Shown: piece by piece, positions 17,225 to 26,390 of the stretch
Position numbering within the stretch: the first letter of the stretch is position 1
Layout: every line of letters begins with the position of its first letter
Origin: Rhodovibrionaceae bacterium
GTDB lineage: Bacteria > Pseudomonadota > Alphaproteobacteria > Kiloniellales > DSM-21159
Length of the DNA: 64,000 bases
Reading direction: 5' to 3'
Assembly: GCA_028279885.1 (NCBI GenBank)
Contig: JANQMX010000004.1
Location: 31,496-95,495, forward strand
Translations under genes and position numbers: made by a program
Notes under the pieces: generated by a model
Seen by the model: the letters and a program-made list of their open reading frames with translations, nothing else
Database searches by the model: none
What the model was told of the DNA's origin: nothing

Positions 17225-17243
17225 GGCAGCATTCTCGGCTGCC
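17225..17243. terminator. Possible terminator hairpin after the TerB-like gene
   Basis: GGCAGC and GCTGCC form a 6-bp stem with a 7-nt loop, 17 bp after the stop codon. A T-rich run (TTTTTTTATT) follows only after about 25 bp, so termination here is uncertain. Confidence 0.3.
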
Positions 17244-17336
17244 GGCTGCTAACTGCCTGAAATTTAATATTTTTTTATTGCGCGCCTGCCCATCATCAAG
17301 CAGCATTTGGACTCTTGAGGATAGGAGGGCCTTGCT

Positions 17337-17600
17337 TTGGCAGAGCTTGCTTGTCAGCTACAGGACTACCGCCTCACCACGGCGGAGATCCTCTATCGGA
17401 TGCCGGATCATCCGAAACTGCTGCAAACCTTCGTTTGGCAGACCTACGATCTGGCGCCCAAGTTTCCCGAGATACGAAAGTTCCTGCTGTTCTGGGAAAG
17501 CAACCTGGATGGCGCCTTGCACTCGGTCAGAGTCGCGCAAGTGCCGGTGATCACGGAAGGCGACGCGAACCACGCGGACTACTTCTGGACCCTGCACTGA
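17337..17600 (+). CDS. usg: Usg family protein
   Basis: An 87-residue protein of the Usg family, small conserved proteins found mainly in alphaproteobacteria and of unknown role. The core LTTAEILYRMPDHPKLLQTF and the segment FVWQTYDLAPKFPEIRKFL are diagnostic. Translation very likely starts at TTG 17337: GGAGG (17324-17328) sits 8 bp upstream, and residues from this codon match the family start (MAELACQLQDYRL). No ATG start fits. It lies alone before heme A synthase. Confidence 0.88.
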   Translation: MAELACQLQDYRLTTAEILYRMPDHPKLLQTFVWQTYDLAPKFPEIRKFLLFWESNLDGALHSVRVAQVPVITEGDANHADYFWTLH

Positions 17601-17762
17601 CGTTTTTCTCCGCCGCCGGTCTAGGCGCTGGCCTGGGTGGCGTACCGCGACGCTAAAGCCGGTCGCGGCGAAGGGTCGCGGAGCGAGTCTTGAGCGCTTG
17701 GAGCGCCGGCTCGCGCTGCTTATGTTGCGCGCAGTTCTCCCCGAAGGAACGCGCGCACGGGC

Positions 17763-18821
17763 ATGGTCGCCACCTCAAGCTTTGTAACGACACAAGAACA
17801 CGCATCGCCGCGGGCGGTGGTGATCTGGCTCATCGTCTGCTGCGCCATGATCTTCGCCATGGCGCTGATCGGCGCCATCACGCGGCTGACCGAGTCCGGC
17901 CTATCGATCATGGAGTGGGCCCCGATCTCAGGGATCCTGCCGCCCTTGAGCGAGGCGGAGTGGCAGCGGCTTTTCGCGCTCTATCAGCAGACCGACGAGT
18001 TCCGCATCGACAACTCGAGCATGACCTTGGAGAGTTTCCGCGAGATCTTCTGGTGGGAGTACATCCATCGGCTCTGGGGCCGGATGATCGGCCTGGTTTA
18101 TGCGCTGCCCTTCTTCTGGTTTCTCTGGCGCGGGGCCCTGCCGGGCTGGCTCAAGCCGCACGCCTGGTTCCTGCTCTTCCTCGGCGGACTGCAGGGCGCC
18201 ATGGGCTGGTACATGGTGGAAAGCGGCTTCGGCGCACGCACGGACGTCAGCCAGTACCGCCTTGTGCTGCACCTCTCGCTCGCCCTGGCGATCTACGGCT
18301 ACCTGCTCTGGCTGGTCTTCCGCATCACCGAAGATCCGCCCCAGCGCGCCGCCCGCAGCGCCGCTCTCGGCGGCTGGCTCCGCGGCCTCTTGGCGCTGGC
18401 CGGCCTGACGATCGTCTCGGGCGGCTTCGTTGCCGGCCTCAACGCCGGGCTGATCTACAACAGCTTTCCCCTGATGGACGGCCACCTGGTGCCGGAGGAC
18501 TATCTGAGCGTCAGCCCCTTCTGGCTGAACTGGTTCGAGACCATCGCGGCCGTCCAGTTCAATCACCGCCTGCTGGCAACCCTGACGGTCGTGGCCACCG
18601 CCGCGCTGTGGCTCTGGTCCTGGCGCCTGCCGCTGCGACCCAGTCAGCGCCTGGCCATGCACTTCCTGGCAGTGGCGGTGGCGGTGCAGTTCCTGCTCGG
18701 CATCGCCACCTTGCTCGCGGTGGTGCCGATCTCCCTTGCCGTTCTGCACCAAGCCGGCGCCATCGCCCTGCTTTCCTTCGCTCTCCTGGCGGTGTATCGC
18801 ATCCGCACGGCGGTGGTCTGA
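17763..18821 (+). CDS. ctaA: Heme A synthase (COX15/CtaA)
   Basis: Converts heme O to heme A for aa3-type cytochrome oxidases. The 352-residue length, eight hydrophobic segments and four membrane histidine sites fit type 2 (COX15-like) CtaA: EYIHRLWGRMIGL near residue 100, LVLHLSLALAIYG near 165, QFNHRLLATLTVV near 265 and LAVLHQAGAIALL near 325. The N-terminal loop with TRLTESGLSIMEW is also characteristic. It implies that the organism makes an aa3-type terminal oxidase. It stands as a single gene, with the GST 42 bp downstream. Confidence 0.96.
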   Translation: MVATSSFVTTQEHASPRAVVIWLIVCCAMIFAMALIGAITRLTESGLSIMEWAPISGILPPLSEAEWQRLFALYQQTDEFRIDNSSMTLESFREIFWWEYIHRLWGRMIGLVYALPFFWFLWRGALPGWLKPHAWFLLFLGGLQGAMGWYMVESGFGARTDVSQYRLVLHLSLALAIYGYLLWLVFRITEDPPQRAARSAALGGWLRGLLALAGLTIVSGGFVAGLNAGLIYNSFPLMDGHLVPEDYLSVSPFWLNWFETIAAVQFNHRLLATLTVVATAALWLWSWRLPLRPSQRLAMHFLAVAVAVQFLLGIATLLAVVPISLAVLHQAGAIALLSFALLAVYRIRTAVV

Positions 18822-18863
18822 GCCGCCCAAGGCACCTCCACACAACAAAAGGGAAGGCACTCG

Positions 18864-19487
18864 ATGATTCTGGTCGGCCGCGATCTCTCACCCTTCACCC
18901 GCCGCGTGCTGGTTTCCATGGCGCTGCTCGACGTCTCCTGCGAGCGCCGGGAGTTCTCCACCACCGACGACTTCCAGGACATCCTGGGCTTCAATCCGGC
19001 AGGCCGCGTTCCTGCCCTGCGCACCGACGACGGCGAAACCCTGGTCGACAGCAGCGCGATCCTAGACTACCTGGACGAGCAGGCCGGCGACGACCGGGCC
19101 CTGCTTCCCAAGCGCGGCGAGGACCGCCGTCGGTCGCTGCAGAGCATCAGCCAGGCCCTGAGCGCGACGGAGAAGGCGGTCTCTTCCTTCTACGAACGGC
19201 GTATGAAGGCCGAGGACAAGCGGGATCCGAAGTGGGTCGAACGCTGCGAGAACCAAAGCCGCGGCGCTCTGCAGGAGGTCGAGCGCAGCGCGCCGGCCGA
19301 GGGCTGGTTCCTTGGCGACAAGATCTCGCAGGCCGACATCACCGCCGCCGTTGCCTACGATTTCATCGGCTTCGTTTGCCCGGGCGTGACCGACGATACC
19401 AAATATCCGAAGCTGGCGGCCTGGCGCGACAGAATGGCGGCGGAGCCAGCCTTCCAGGCCAGCAACCTCGACAAGTATCGAAGCTAA
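18864..19487 (+). CDS. Glutathione S-transferase family protein
   Basis: A 207-residue GST-like protein. The N-terminal thioredoxin-fold domain (residues 1-80) starts ILVGRDLSPFTRRVLVSMAL and holds the cis-Pro region PAGRVPALRTDDGETLVDSS, which binds the glutamyl part of glutathione. The helical C-terminal domain contains KISQADITAAVAYDFI. GGGAAGG precedes the ATG. The stop codon overlaps the stop of the convergent MFS gene (19484-19487). Specific function unknown; it resembles small-molecule-conjugating or stringent-starvation-like members only at family level. Confidence 0.88.
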   Translation: MILVGRDLSPFTRRVLVSMALLDVSCERREFSTTDDFQDILGFNPAGRVPALRTDDGETLVDSSAILDYLDEQAGDDRALLPKRGEDRRRSLQSISQALSATEKAVSSFYERRMKAEDKRDPKWVERCENQSRGALQEVERSAPAEGWFLGDKISQADITAAVAYDFIGFVCPGVTDDTKYPKLAAWRDRMAAEPAFQASNLDKYRS

Positions 19488-20827
19488 GCCCGCGCTGCTT
19501 GGCCTTCGGCGGGCAGCTCTTCGTCCTCCTGGGCCTGCTCCTCGGCGGCCTCGGCCATCTGCTCGCCAGCCAGCGCCGCCGCCTCGGGCATCATCGGCCA
19601 GTACTCGCCCTGCTCGTCGAGCGGCAGGGCGGCCCGGCGCGTCATCCGATAGAGCGCGAAGACCCCGAGGCCGGCGTGGGCGGCAGCGAGAAAGAGGAAG
19701 AAGGCTGCCGGGCCGAAGGATTCCATGAGGCCGCCAACGAGAATGGGCCCAATCGTCAGGCCAACGCCGTTGGCCAGGTAGAGGGTCGCGCTGGCCGCGA
19801 CCATCTGGGAGGGATCCAGGTGGTCGTTGGCATGCGACACCACCAGCGAATACATCGATAGCGAAAGCCCGCCCGTCAGGGCGATCAGCAGCAAGAGCCA
19901 GACAAGGTCGGACCGGCTTTCGCCAAGCACCGGCGTGGCCTCGACCGGATGCGCGCCGACACCAAGCGCGACCTGCGTCATCAAACCGCCCGCGAGAGCG
20001 ACGAGCGCGGCAGCGAAGGTCACGGCGGTGATGATCAGGCGGCGGTCGAAACGATCCGACAGCCGGCCGACCGGGAACTGCACCAGCACTCCGCCAATGG
20101 CGATGGCCGCCACGAAATAGGAGATCTGCGCCACGCTGAGGCCGATATCGTCGCCGTAGACCGCGGCCATCGACATCAACACGCTGTTGGCCAAGCCGAC
20201 GGCGACGACACCGACGACACCGAGTGGCGAGGCCCGGTAGAGCGCGCGCAGCGAGATCTTGGCCGGCTCAGAGAAGAGCGGCGCGGGGCTTTGGCTGAGG
20301 AGCACCGGCACCAGGGCCAGGGACACCAGAATGGAGGAGAAGAGGAAAAGCGGAAATCCTTGCGGATCCGACAGATTGATCAGGAAGGGGCCAACCCCGA
20401 ATCCCAGCATCAACACCACCATGTAGATGGCCAGCATCTGCCCGCGCGTCTCGTTGGTCGCCCGGTCGTTGATCCAGCTTTCGGCGACGATGTAGAGCGT
20501 CGCGAAGCTGAAGCCGGTGACAAAGCGCATCAACGTCCAGCTGATGGGGTCGACCTGCAGCGCATGGACCAGCGCAGCGACGGAGCAGAGCGACGCCACG
20601 GCGGCGAAGACGCGCACATGCCCGACCCGCCGAATCATCTGTGGCGCCAACAAGGAACCGGCGAAGAAACCGATGAAGTAGCCCGACATCACCAGGCCAG
20701 TGAGGACCGTCGGAAAGCCCTCCATGCCGGCGCGCACCCCGAGCAGCACGGCCTGCAGCCCGGCGCCGAGCGTCATCAGCAGTAAGCCAAGGAAGAGCGC
20801 CCAAGTTGGCGCCAGGGCCGCCAGCAT
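19484..20827 (-). CDS. MFS transporter
   Basis: A 447-residue major facilitator with 12 predicted membrane segments and an acidic, Glu/Ala-rich cytoplasmic tail of about 30 residues (EAAEEQAQEDEELPAEG). The loop after segment 2 reads LLAPQMIRRVGHVRVFA and the middle loop PVGRLSDRFDRRLII, both variants of the MFS motif A. The sequence resembles the YcaD/multidrug-like subgroup of alphaproteobacteria. The ATG at 20827 is chosen because GGAGG lies 6 bp upstream; a longer reading adds 36 polar residues. Substrate unknown. Confidence 0.9.
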   Translation of the reverse strand: MLAALAPTWALFLGLLLMTLGAGLQAVLLGVRAGMEGFPTVLTGLVMSGYFIGFFAGSLLAPQMIRRVGHVRVFAAVASLCSVAALVHALQVDPISWTLMRFVTGFSFATLYIVAESWINDRATNETRGQMLAIYMVVLMLGFGVGPFLINLSDPQGFPLFLFSSILVSLALVPVLLSQSPAPLFSEPAKISLRALYRASPLGVVGVVAVGLANSVLMSMAAVYGDDIGLSVAQISYFVAAIAIGGVLVQFPVGRLSDRFDRRLIITAVTFAAALVALAGGLMTQVALGVGAHPVEATPVLGESRSDLVWLLLLIALTGGLSLSMYSLVVSHANDHLDPSQMVAASATLYLANGVGLTIGPILVGGLMESFGPAAFFLFLAAAHAGLGVFALYRMTRRAALPLDEQGEYWPMMPEAAALAGEQMAEAAEEQAQEDEELPAEGQAARA

Positions 20828-21037
20828 GCAGACCTCCAAAAAACACTGGCGGCCGGAGGCGACCGCTGCTCGTGCCGACGCTAGCAATTGGTGCGGCGTC
20901 GGCCCGCTTAATAACGACAAACGGGTGTCCTGCAACGGTCAGATCCGGAAGTGAATAAAACTTCACATCAAGACATCCTTAATTTGCATCACGTCAATTT
21001 ATGAAATTCCGTACCGAAAGGCATCTCGACCAGGGCC

Positions 21038-22210
21038 ATGCCCCACGACAGCGACACGGCAGCGCAGCAGGACGCCCAACCGCTTACCTCGAAGCTGGTG
21101 AATGAGCTGCTGAGCGGTGGCCGGGACGACGTGCGTGTCGAGATCGCGCAAGCCGTCGGCAGTCTGCTTGCCGGCGAACGCCTGAACGCAAGCGAGCTGG
21201 AGCTGGCCGTCGACGTGCTCACGGTCTTGGCGCAGGACATTCAAGAGCAAGTCCGCGCCGCCGTGGCGAGAAGCGTGATGAGCAGCTCGCTGCTCCCGCG
21301 CAGTCTGGCATGCCAGCTGGCCAACGACGTGGAAACCGTCGCTCTGCCCATCTTGAAGGCCACCAAGGTCCTCTCGGACAACGATCTCATCGAGATCGTG
21401 AAGGGCGGCAATCTGGAAAAACAGCTCGCCATTGCCGGACGGGAAGAAGTCGGCAGCCGCGTGGTCGGCGCCCTGTTGGAAGCGGATCGCTTCGAGGTGA
21501 CCAGCGCCGTGGTCGAGAATGCCAGCAGCGAGATCACCGAAGAGCAGTACCATCTGATCATGGCGCGGGCAGAGACACAGCCGGCCCTTCGCCTGGCGAT
21601 GGCCGAGCGCATTCATCTGCCGGCATCCGTCACGGCCAAGCTGATCGATGTCGCCGCCGAAGGCATTCTCGATCGTCTGGTCACCTCGCAGGGGATTCCG
21701 CCCTTCCTTGCGGATCAGATGGTCACCTGCGCACAAGAAGCGATCCTGACCGAACAGACATCCGAAGAGACCAGCGAGGACTCGCTCGTCAACTTCATCC
21801 GCCACCTGCGCAGTCAGGGCAAGCTGACGGAGACCTTGCTGCTGCGCGCCCTGCTGGAAGGCTATGTCCCCTTCTTCGAGGCGGCCTTTGCCGAGCTGGC
21901 GGGCATCTCGGTGCGCAATGCACGCGCCATCATGTACTACGGCGGGACCGAGGGCCTGCGTAAGCTCTTCGTGCGAACGAAGCTCTCAGAGCTCTTCTAC
22001 CTGCCGCTGCAGGTCGGGGCGCGCTTCATTCGAGAGGCACGCGAAGAGCAGGCAGGCGGCCAAGGCGTGCGGTGGTCGCAAGATCTCACCGACAAGCTTA
22101 TTCAAATGCTGGTGAAGATCGATCGGGGCTTTCAGTACGGAACGGTCGATCAGATCGTCTCCAAGTTCCGCTACGATCTCGAAAACGCCCACCCGGCCGA
22201 AGCGTCCTGA
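21038..22210 (+). CDS. DUF2336 domain-containing protein
   Basis: A 390-residue helical protein of the alphaproteobacterial DUF2336 family. Residues about 20-240 look like HEAT-type helical repeats (for example VRAAVARSVMSSSLLPRSLA and RLAMAERIHLPASVTAKLI), and the C-terminal part has VRNARAIMYYGGTEGLRKLF. No enzyme motif, signal peptide or membrane segment is seen. Function is unknown; HEAT-like surfaces suggest a protein-protein adaptor. The ATG at 21038 follows an AT-rich gap of 210 bp that contains GTGAA-N6-TTCAC near 20950 and little else. Confidence 0.85.
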   Translation: MPHDSDTAAQQDAQPLTSKLVNELLSGGRDDVRVEIAQAVGSLLAGERLNASELELAVDVLTVLAQDIQEQVRAAVARSVMSSSLLPRSLACQLANDVETVALPILKATKVLSDNDLIEIVKGGNLEKQLAIAGREEVGSRVVGALLEADRFEVTSAVVENASSEITEEQYHLIMARAETQPALRLAMAERIHLPASVTAKLIDVAAEGILDRLVTSQGIPPFLADQMVTCAQEAILTEQTSEETSEDSLVNFIRHLRSQGKLTETLLLRALLEGYVPFFEAAFAELAGISVRNARAIMYYGGTEGLRKLFVRTKLSELFYLPLQVGARFIREAREEQAGGQGVRWSQDLTDKLIQMLVKIDRGFQYGTVDQIVSKFRYDLENAHPAEAS

Positions 22211-22234
22211 CCCTTGGCCGGCCGGCCCCGAATT

Positions 22235-22309
22235 TGGAGCGGGTGAAGGGAATCGAACCCTCGACACGTAGCTTGGGAAGCTACTGCTCTACCACTGAGC
22301 TACACCCGC
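22235..22309 (-). tRNA. tRNA-Gly (anticodon CCC)
   Basis: Read on the minus strand, a complete cloverleaf is present: acceptor GCGGGTG/CACCCGC, D arm GCTC/GAGC, anticodon stem GTAGC/GCTAC with loop TTCCCAA, T arm GAGGG/CCCTT with loop TTCGATT, discriminator T and an encoded CCA at 22235-22237. The anticodon CCC is at 22275-22277 and decodes GGG glycine codons. No intron or attachment-site duplication is seen beside it. Confidence 0.98.
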
Positions 22310-22467
22310 TCGCTGCGGCGAAGACTAGCGTCAGGCGCCAAGCTTTGTCGAGTGGCGCGCGCTGACGAGCGGTATTCGACACGGCCCAATCCGCCCTTTT
22401 CAGCACACACTCTCTCGCCTATGCATGCCCTCGAACGAAGTATATCCGCGAAGAGAGGAGCTGTCTG

Positions 22468-23676
22468 ATGCAGAGACTATCTGTCGTCGGCTTGGCCATG
22501 GCTACGCTTGTCGCCTTCGGTTCAAGCGCCGGGAGCGCCGATCAGCCTTGGGATGAGACGCTCGCCGCGGCGAAAGGGCAGACGGTCTATTGGAACGCCT
22601 GGGGCGGCGATGAGCGGATCAACGCCTACATCGACTGGGTCGCCGAAGAGCTGGAAGACCGCTATGGGGTGCGCGTCGTCCACGTAAAGCTCAGCGACAC
22701 GGCGGAAGCGGTCTCCCGCGTGCTGGCGGAGAAGGCCTCGGGCCGCGACAGCGACGGCTCGGTCGACCTTATTTGGATCAACGGCGAGAACTTCGCGACC
22801 ATGAAGGAGAATGGCCTGCTCTACGGCCCCTTCGCCGAGGCCTTGCCCAACTTCGCCCTGGTCGATGTCGACGGCAAACCGACGACCAAGATCGACTTCA
22901 CGGTGCCGACGGACGGCCTGGAGTCGCCCTGGGGCATGGCCAAGATCAATTTCATCTACGACAGCGCCCGCACCGAACGAACCCCGGGCAGCATCGCCGG
23001 GTTCCTCGACTGGGCTGCTGCCAATGAGGGGCGCTTCAGCTATCCGGCACCGCCCGATTTCATCGGCTCGACCTTCCTCAAGCAGGTGCTGATCGAGGTT
23101 GCGGAGGATGCCGACATCCTGCAGTCGCCGGTTACGGACGATGCCCAGTTCGACGCGGTCACCGCGCCGCTATGGAACTATCTCGATAGGCTGCACCCCA
23201 GCCTTTGGCGCGACGGCGAGAGCTTCCCGGCCAGCGGTCCGGCGCTGCGTCAACTGCTCGACGACGGCGAGGTCGACATCGCCATCTCCTTCCACCCCTC
23301 AGAGGCCTCCTCGCTGATCGCCAGCGGCCAGCTGCCGGACAGCGCGCGCATCTTCGTTCTCGACAACGGCACCATCGGCAACACCCACTTCGTCGCGATT
23401 CCCTTCAACGCGAGCGCCAAAGCCGGGGCCCAGGTCTTGGCCAACTTCCTGCTCAGCCCGGAAGCCCAGGCCCGCAAGCAGAACCCGGAGCATTGGGGCG
23501 ACGACACGGTGCTGGCGATGGGCAAGCTCTCGGCCGAGCAGCGCAGCTTGTTCGAGGCGCTGCCCAAGGGCGCGGCGACGCTCTCCCCGGATGAGCTCGG
23601 GCCGACCCTTCTCGAGCCCCATCCCAGCTGGATGACCAGGATTGAGACGGCTTGGCTGGAGCGCTACGGCAACTGA
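22468..23676 (+). CDS. ynjB: ABC transporter substrate-binding protein, YnjB type
   Basis: A 402-residue periplasmic binding protein with a signal peptide (LSVVGLAMATLVAFGSSAGSA, cleavage near residue 24). The mature start has TVYWNAWGGDERINAYIDWV, then DLIWINGENFATMKENGLLY, the pattern of the YnjB/thiamine-like group of solute-binding proteins. It is followed by a double-length permease and an ATPase, reproducing the ynjBCD order of E. coli. The ligand of YnjBCD is not established; relatives bind thiamine, iron or polyamines. AGAGGAG precedes the ATG. Confidence 0.88.
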   Translation: MQRLSVVGLAMATLVAFGSSAGSADQPWDETLAAAKGQTVYWNAWGGDERINAYIDWVAEELEDRYGVRVVHVKLSDTAEAVSRVLAEKASGRDSDGSVDLIWINGENFATMKENGLLYGPFAEALPNFALVDVDGKPTTKIDFTVPTDGLESPWGMAKINFIYDSARTERTPGSIAGFLDWAAANEGRFSYPAPPDFIGSTFLKQVLIEVAEDADILQSPVTDDAQFDAVTAPLWNYLDRLHPSLWRDGESFPASGPALRQLLDDGEVDIAISFHPSEASSLIASGQLPDSARIFVLDNGTIGNTHFVAIPFNASAKAGAQVLANFLLSPEAQARKQNPEHWGDDTVLAMGKLSAEQRSLFEALPKGAATLSPDELGPTLLEPHPSWMTRIETAWLERYGN

Positions 23677-25418
23677 CCCCTCGGTCTCCCCAGTCAGCAC
23701 CTCTCGACGCGTTCAGGCGGTCGCTGCAACGCCTCGACTGGGCGCCGGGCATCACCCTGCTGCTGTTCCTGGTGCCGATCTCGGTGGGCCTGCTGGGAAC
23801 CTGGCTGCCGGCTTTCGGCTACCTGCCGGCTGTCGGGCGGGAAGCGCTGAGCCTCGAGCCCTGGCGGCAGCTCTTTGCCTACCCGGGCGTGTCGTCCGCC
23901 ATAAGAGTCAGTTTGCTGAGCGGGCTGCTCGGCACCGGTGTTGCCGCGGTCTCGGTCGTCTTGTTCGTCGCCACCTGCCACCACCGCCCGATCTTTCGGG
24001 TGATCAAGACGCTGCTCTCGCCGCTGCTCGCCATTCCCCATGCGGCGCTGGCCATCGGCCTCGCCTTCCTGCTGGCGCCGAGCGGCCTCGGCATGCGGCT
24101 GCTATCCCCCTGGGCCACCGGCTTCGAACGGCCGCCCGACCTGGCCTTGATGCAGGATCCCTGGGGCTTGGCGCTGGCCCTTGGCCTGGCCATCAAGGAA
24201 GCCCCCTTCCTGCTGCTGATGACCTTGGGCGCCTTGAGCCAGTCGCAGGCGGAAGCCCGCCTCAACGCCGCGCGCAGCCTGGGCTACGGCCCCTTCATTG
24301 CCTGGCTCAAGGTGGTGCTGCCGGCCATCTATCCGAAGCTCCGCCTGCCGCTCTATGCCGTGCTCGCCTACAGCCTCTCCGTCGTCGATATGGCGATCAT
24401 CCTCGGGCCCACGGTGCCGCCCAGCCTCGCCGTGCTGGTCTTTCGCCTCTTTTCCGACCCCGACCTCTCGCTGCGGCTGGTTGCCGCGGCCGGTGCCACC
24501 CTGCAGCTCGGCATCGTGCTCGGCGCTCTCCTGACGCTCTACGCGCTGGAGCGGCTGATCGCCCTGACCGCGCGCAGCTGGCTGTCCGGCGGACAGCGCT
24601 CGGCCGTCGAACGGAGCGCCCCGGCGGTCGCCGGCGCTGCGGTGTCCCTGACCACCCTGCTCGGCTATGCCAGCATCCTTCTGCTGATCCTCTGGTCTTT
24701 CGCCTGGCGCTGGAGCTTTCCCAACCTGCTGCCGGAGACCTGGTCCCTCAGAAGCTGGAGCAACCACCTGCCGGACGCCGGAGCCGCTGCGCTCACCACC
24801 TTGACCATCGGGGCGGCCAGCGCCACCAGCGCCGTGGCCCTTGCCCTGGCCTGCCTGGAGCACGAAGCTCGGGCCAACGTACGGATGACCACCGCTGCCC
24901 TTTGGCTGCTCTATCTTCCGTTGCTCGTGCCGCAGATCGCCTTCCTGTTCGGCTTCCAGGTCTTCCTGTCCTATTTCGCGTTGGACGGCATGCTGCTTTC
25001 CGTCATTTGGGCTCATCTGCTGTTCTGCTTGCCCTATGCCTTCCTGGCACTCTCCGAGCCCTTCAGACGCCTGGACCCTCGCTTTGCACGCATCGGCGCC
25101 TGCCTCGGCGCGTCGCCGACCCGTGTCTTCTGGCGGGTGAAACTGCCGCTTCTGCTGCGTCCGATGCTGATCGCGCTGGCCGTCTGCTTCGCCGTCAGCG
25201 TCGCCCAGTATCTGCCGACCCTCTTCGCCGGCGCCGGCCGCAGCATGACGCTGACAACCGAGGCCGTGGCGCTCAGCGCAGGCGCCAACAGGCGCACCTT
25301 GGCGGTCTTCGCCGTGCTGCAAGCCGCCCTGCCGGTCGTCGTCTTCACCGCGTCTCTGGCCATTCCGGCGCTGCTCTACCGCAACAGGCGGGCCATGCGC
25401 AGCGGCATGAGCGCATAA
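23652..25418 (+). CDS. ynjC: ABC transporter permease, YnjC type (fused double permease)
   Basis: A permease of up to 588 residues with about 12 membrane segments, formed of two binding-protein-dependent transport domains in tandem, as in ThiP and YnjC. Each half carries an EAA-like loop for the ATPase: EARLNAARSLGYGPFIAWLK near 210 and ARIGACLGASPTRVFWRVK near 485. The start is uncertain: TTG at 23652 overlaps the ynjB stop by 25 bp, and no ATG lies before the first membrane segment. It works with the flanking YnjB and YnjD proteins in the inner membrane. Confidence 0.88.
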   Translation: MAGALRQLTPRSPQSAPLDAFRRSLQRLDWAPGITLLLFLVPISVGLLGTWLPAFGYLPAVGREALSLEPWRQLFAYPGVSSAIRVSLLSGLLGTGVAAVSVVLFVATCHHRPIFRVIKTLLSPLLAIPHAALAIGLAFLLAPSGLGMRLLSPWATGFERPPDLALMQDPWGLALALGLAIKEAPFLLLMTLGALSQSQAEARLNAARSLGYGPFIAWLKVVLPAIYPKLRLPLYAVLAYSLSVVDMAIILGPTVPPSLAVLVFRLFSDPDLSLRLVAAAGATLQLGIVLGALLTLYALERLIALTARSWLSGGQRSAVERSAPAVAGAAVSLTTLLGYASILLLILWSFAWRWSFPNLLPETWSLRSWSNHLPDAGAAALTTLTIGAASATSAVALALACLEHEARANVRMTTAALWLLYLPLLVPQIAFLFGFQVFLSYFALDGMLLSVIWAHLLFCLPYAFLALSEPFRRLDPRFARIGACLGASPTRVFWRVKLPLLLRPMLIALAVCFAVSVAQYLPTLFAGAGRSMTLTTEAVALSAGANRRTLAVFAVLQAALPVVVFTASLAIPALLYRNRRAMRSGMSA

Positions 25419-25440
25419 TCGGCAGGGCAAGCAGAGAGCT

Positions 25441-26112
25441 ATGACGCAACGACACAGCCTCAGATTGGCCGACGTTTGCTTGTCGCTGTCGCAACGCCCG
25501 CTCTTCGCCCCCCTCGACGTCTCGATTGCCGCCGGGGAGATCGTCACGGTGATGGGCGAAAGCGGCTCCGGCAAATCGAGCCTGCTGAACTTCATCTGCG
25601 GCACCCTGCCGAAGGATATGGCGGCGGCAGGCAAGGTGCTGCTCGACGAGCAGGACATCTCGCACCTGACGCCCGAGCAACGTCAGGTCGGTATCCTGTT
25701 TCAGGACGACCTTCTCTTTCCGCATCTCTCGGTTGCCGAAAACCTTGCATTCGGCTTGCCAAGGTCCATCCGCGGGCAACAGCGCTGGGAACAGGTGTCC
25801 GCCGCGCTGAACAGAGCCGGATTGACGGGTCTCGGCCGCCGCGACCCGGCCACGCTGTCAGGGGGCCAGCGCGCACGGGCGGCGCTCATGCGAACGCTGC
25901 TCTCCCAGCCGCGCTGCCTGTTGCTCGACGAGCCCTTCTCCAAGCTCGATACCGCGCTGCGCGAGCGCATTCGGCGCTTCGTGTTCGAGCATGCCCGGCA
26001 GGCCGCGCTACCGACCCTGCTGGTCTCTCACGACCCGGAAGATGCCGCCGCGGCCGGCGGCCAGGTGGTTCACCTGCACCCCACCCTGCCGCAAGACAGT
26101 GAGACAATTTGA
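25441..26112 (+). CDS. ynjD: ABC transporter ATP-binding protein, YnjD type
   Basis: A 223-residue ABC ATPase completing the importer. Walker A is GESGSGKSSLLNF (about 38-46), the Q loop is VGILFQDDLLFPHLS, the signature is LSGGQRARAALMR and Walker B is CLLLDEPFSKLD with the H loop in LLVSHDPEDAAAAGG. The length matches E. coli YnjD and lacks the extra C-terminal regulatory domain of maltose-type ATPases. The gene starts 22 bp after ynjC. A 6-bp hairpin overlaps its stop codon. Confidence 0.9.
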   Translation: MTQRHSLRLADVCLSLSQRPLFAPLDVSIAAGEIVTVMGESGSGKSSLLNFICGTLPKDMAAAGKVLLDEQDISHLTPEQRQVGILFQDDLLFPHLSVAENLAFGLPRSIRGQQRWEQVSAALNRAGLTGLGRRDPATLSGGQRARAALMRTLLSQPRCLLLDEPFSKLDTALRERIRRFVFEHARQAALPTLLVSHDPEDAAAAGGQVVHLHPTLPQDSETI

Positions 26113-26130
26113 GGCCGATTATGTGGCCTC
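26111..26130. terminator. Hairpin at the end of the ynjBCD operon
   Basis: GAGGCC and GGCCTC pair perfectly around the 8-nt loop GATTATGT, beginning at the ynjD stop codon. No T run follows, so it may protect or weakly terminate the message rather than act as a full terminator. Confidence 0.35.
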
Positions 26131-26243
26131 GCTTCAACACGACATGTGCAGCGTCGCCGCTTTGCCTGACTTTTCCCGGTAATCTCTTGGAAATCCCTTG
26201 TCGTTACATGGTCAAAATGGGTGGTTAAGGGTCTAGGATTGTT

Positions 26244-26272
26244 TTGACATGGCGCAGACCCGGAACTACAAG
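26244..26272 (+). promoter_or_regulatory. Candidate promoter of the OmpA-domain lipoprotein gene
   Basis: TTGACA (26244-26249) is a perfect -35 hexamer, followed after 17 bp by TACAAG (26267-26272), 4 of 6 to TATAAT. It lies about 120 bp before the chosen ATG, in the 278-bp gap after ynjD. The gap is otherwise featureless except for the hairpin at 26111. Confidence 0.45.
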
Positions 26273-26390
26273 ACAATTAGCTTGAGGCAGAGCTCAAATG
26301 CCAACGCCTGGAGCTTTGTCCAGGCGGGTGGCTTCGGGGGAGACACCTGTCGATACAGGCGAGAGCCATTGCGACGGAGGATGGGAAGAC

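Noticed and set aside
22235..22309. Integration site of a genomic island at tRNA-Gly
   Set aside because: No integrase gene or repeated tRNA 3' end is seen on either side.
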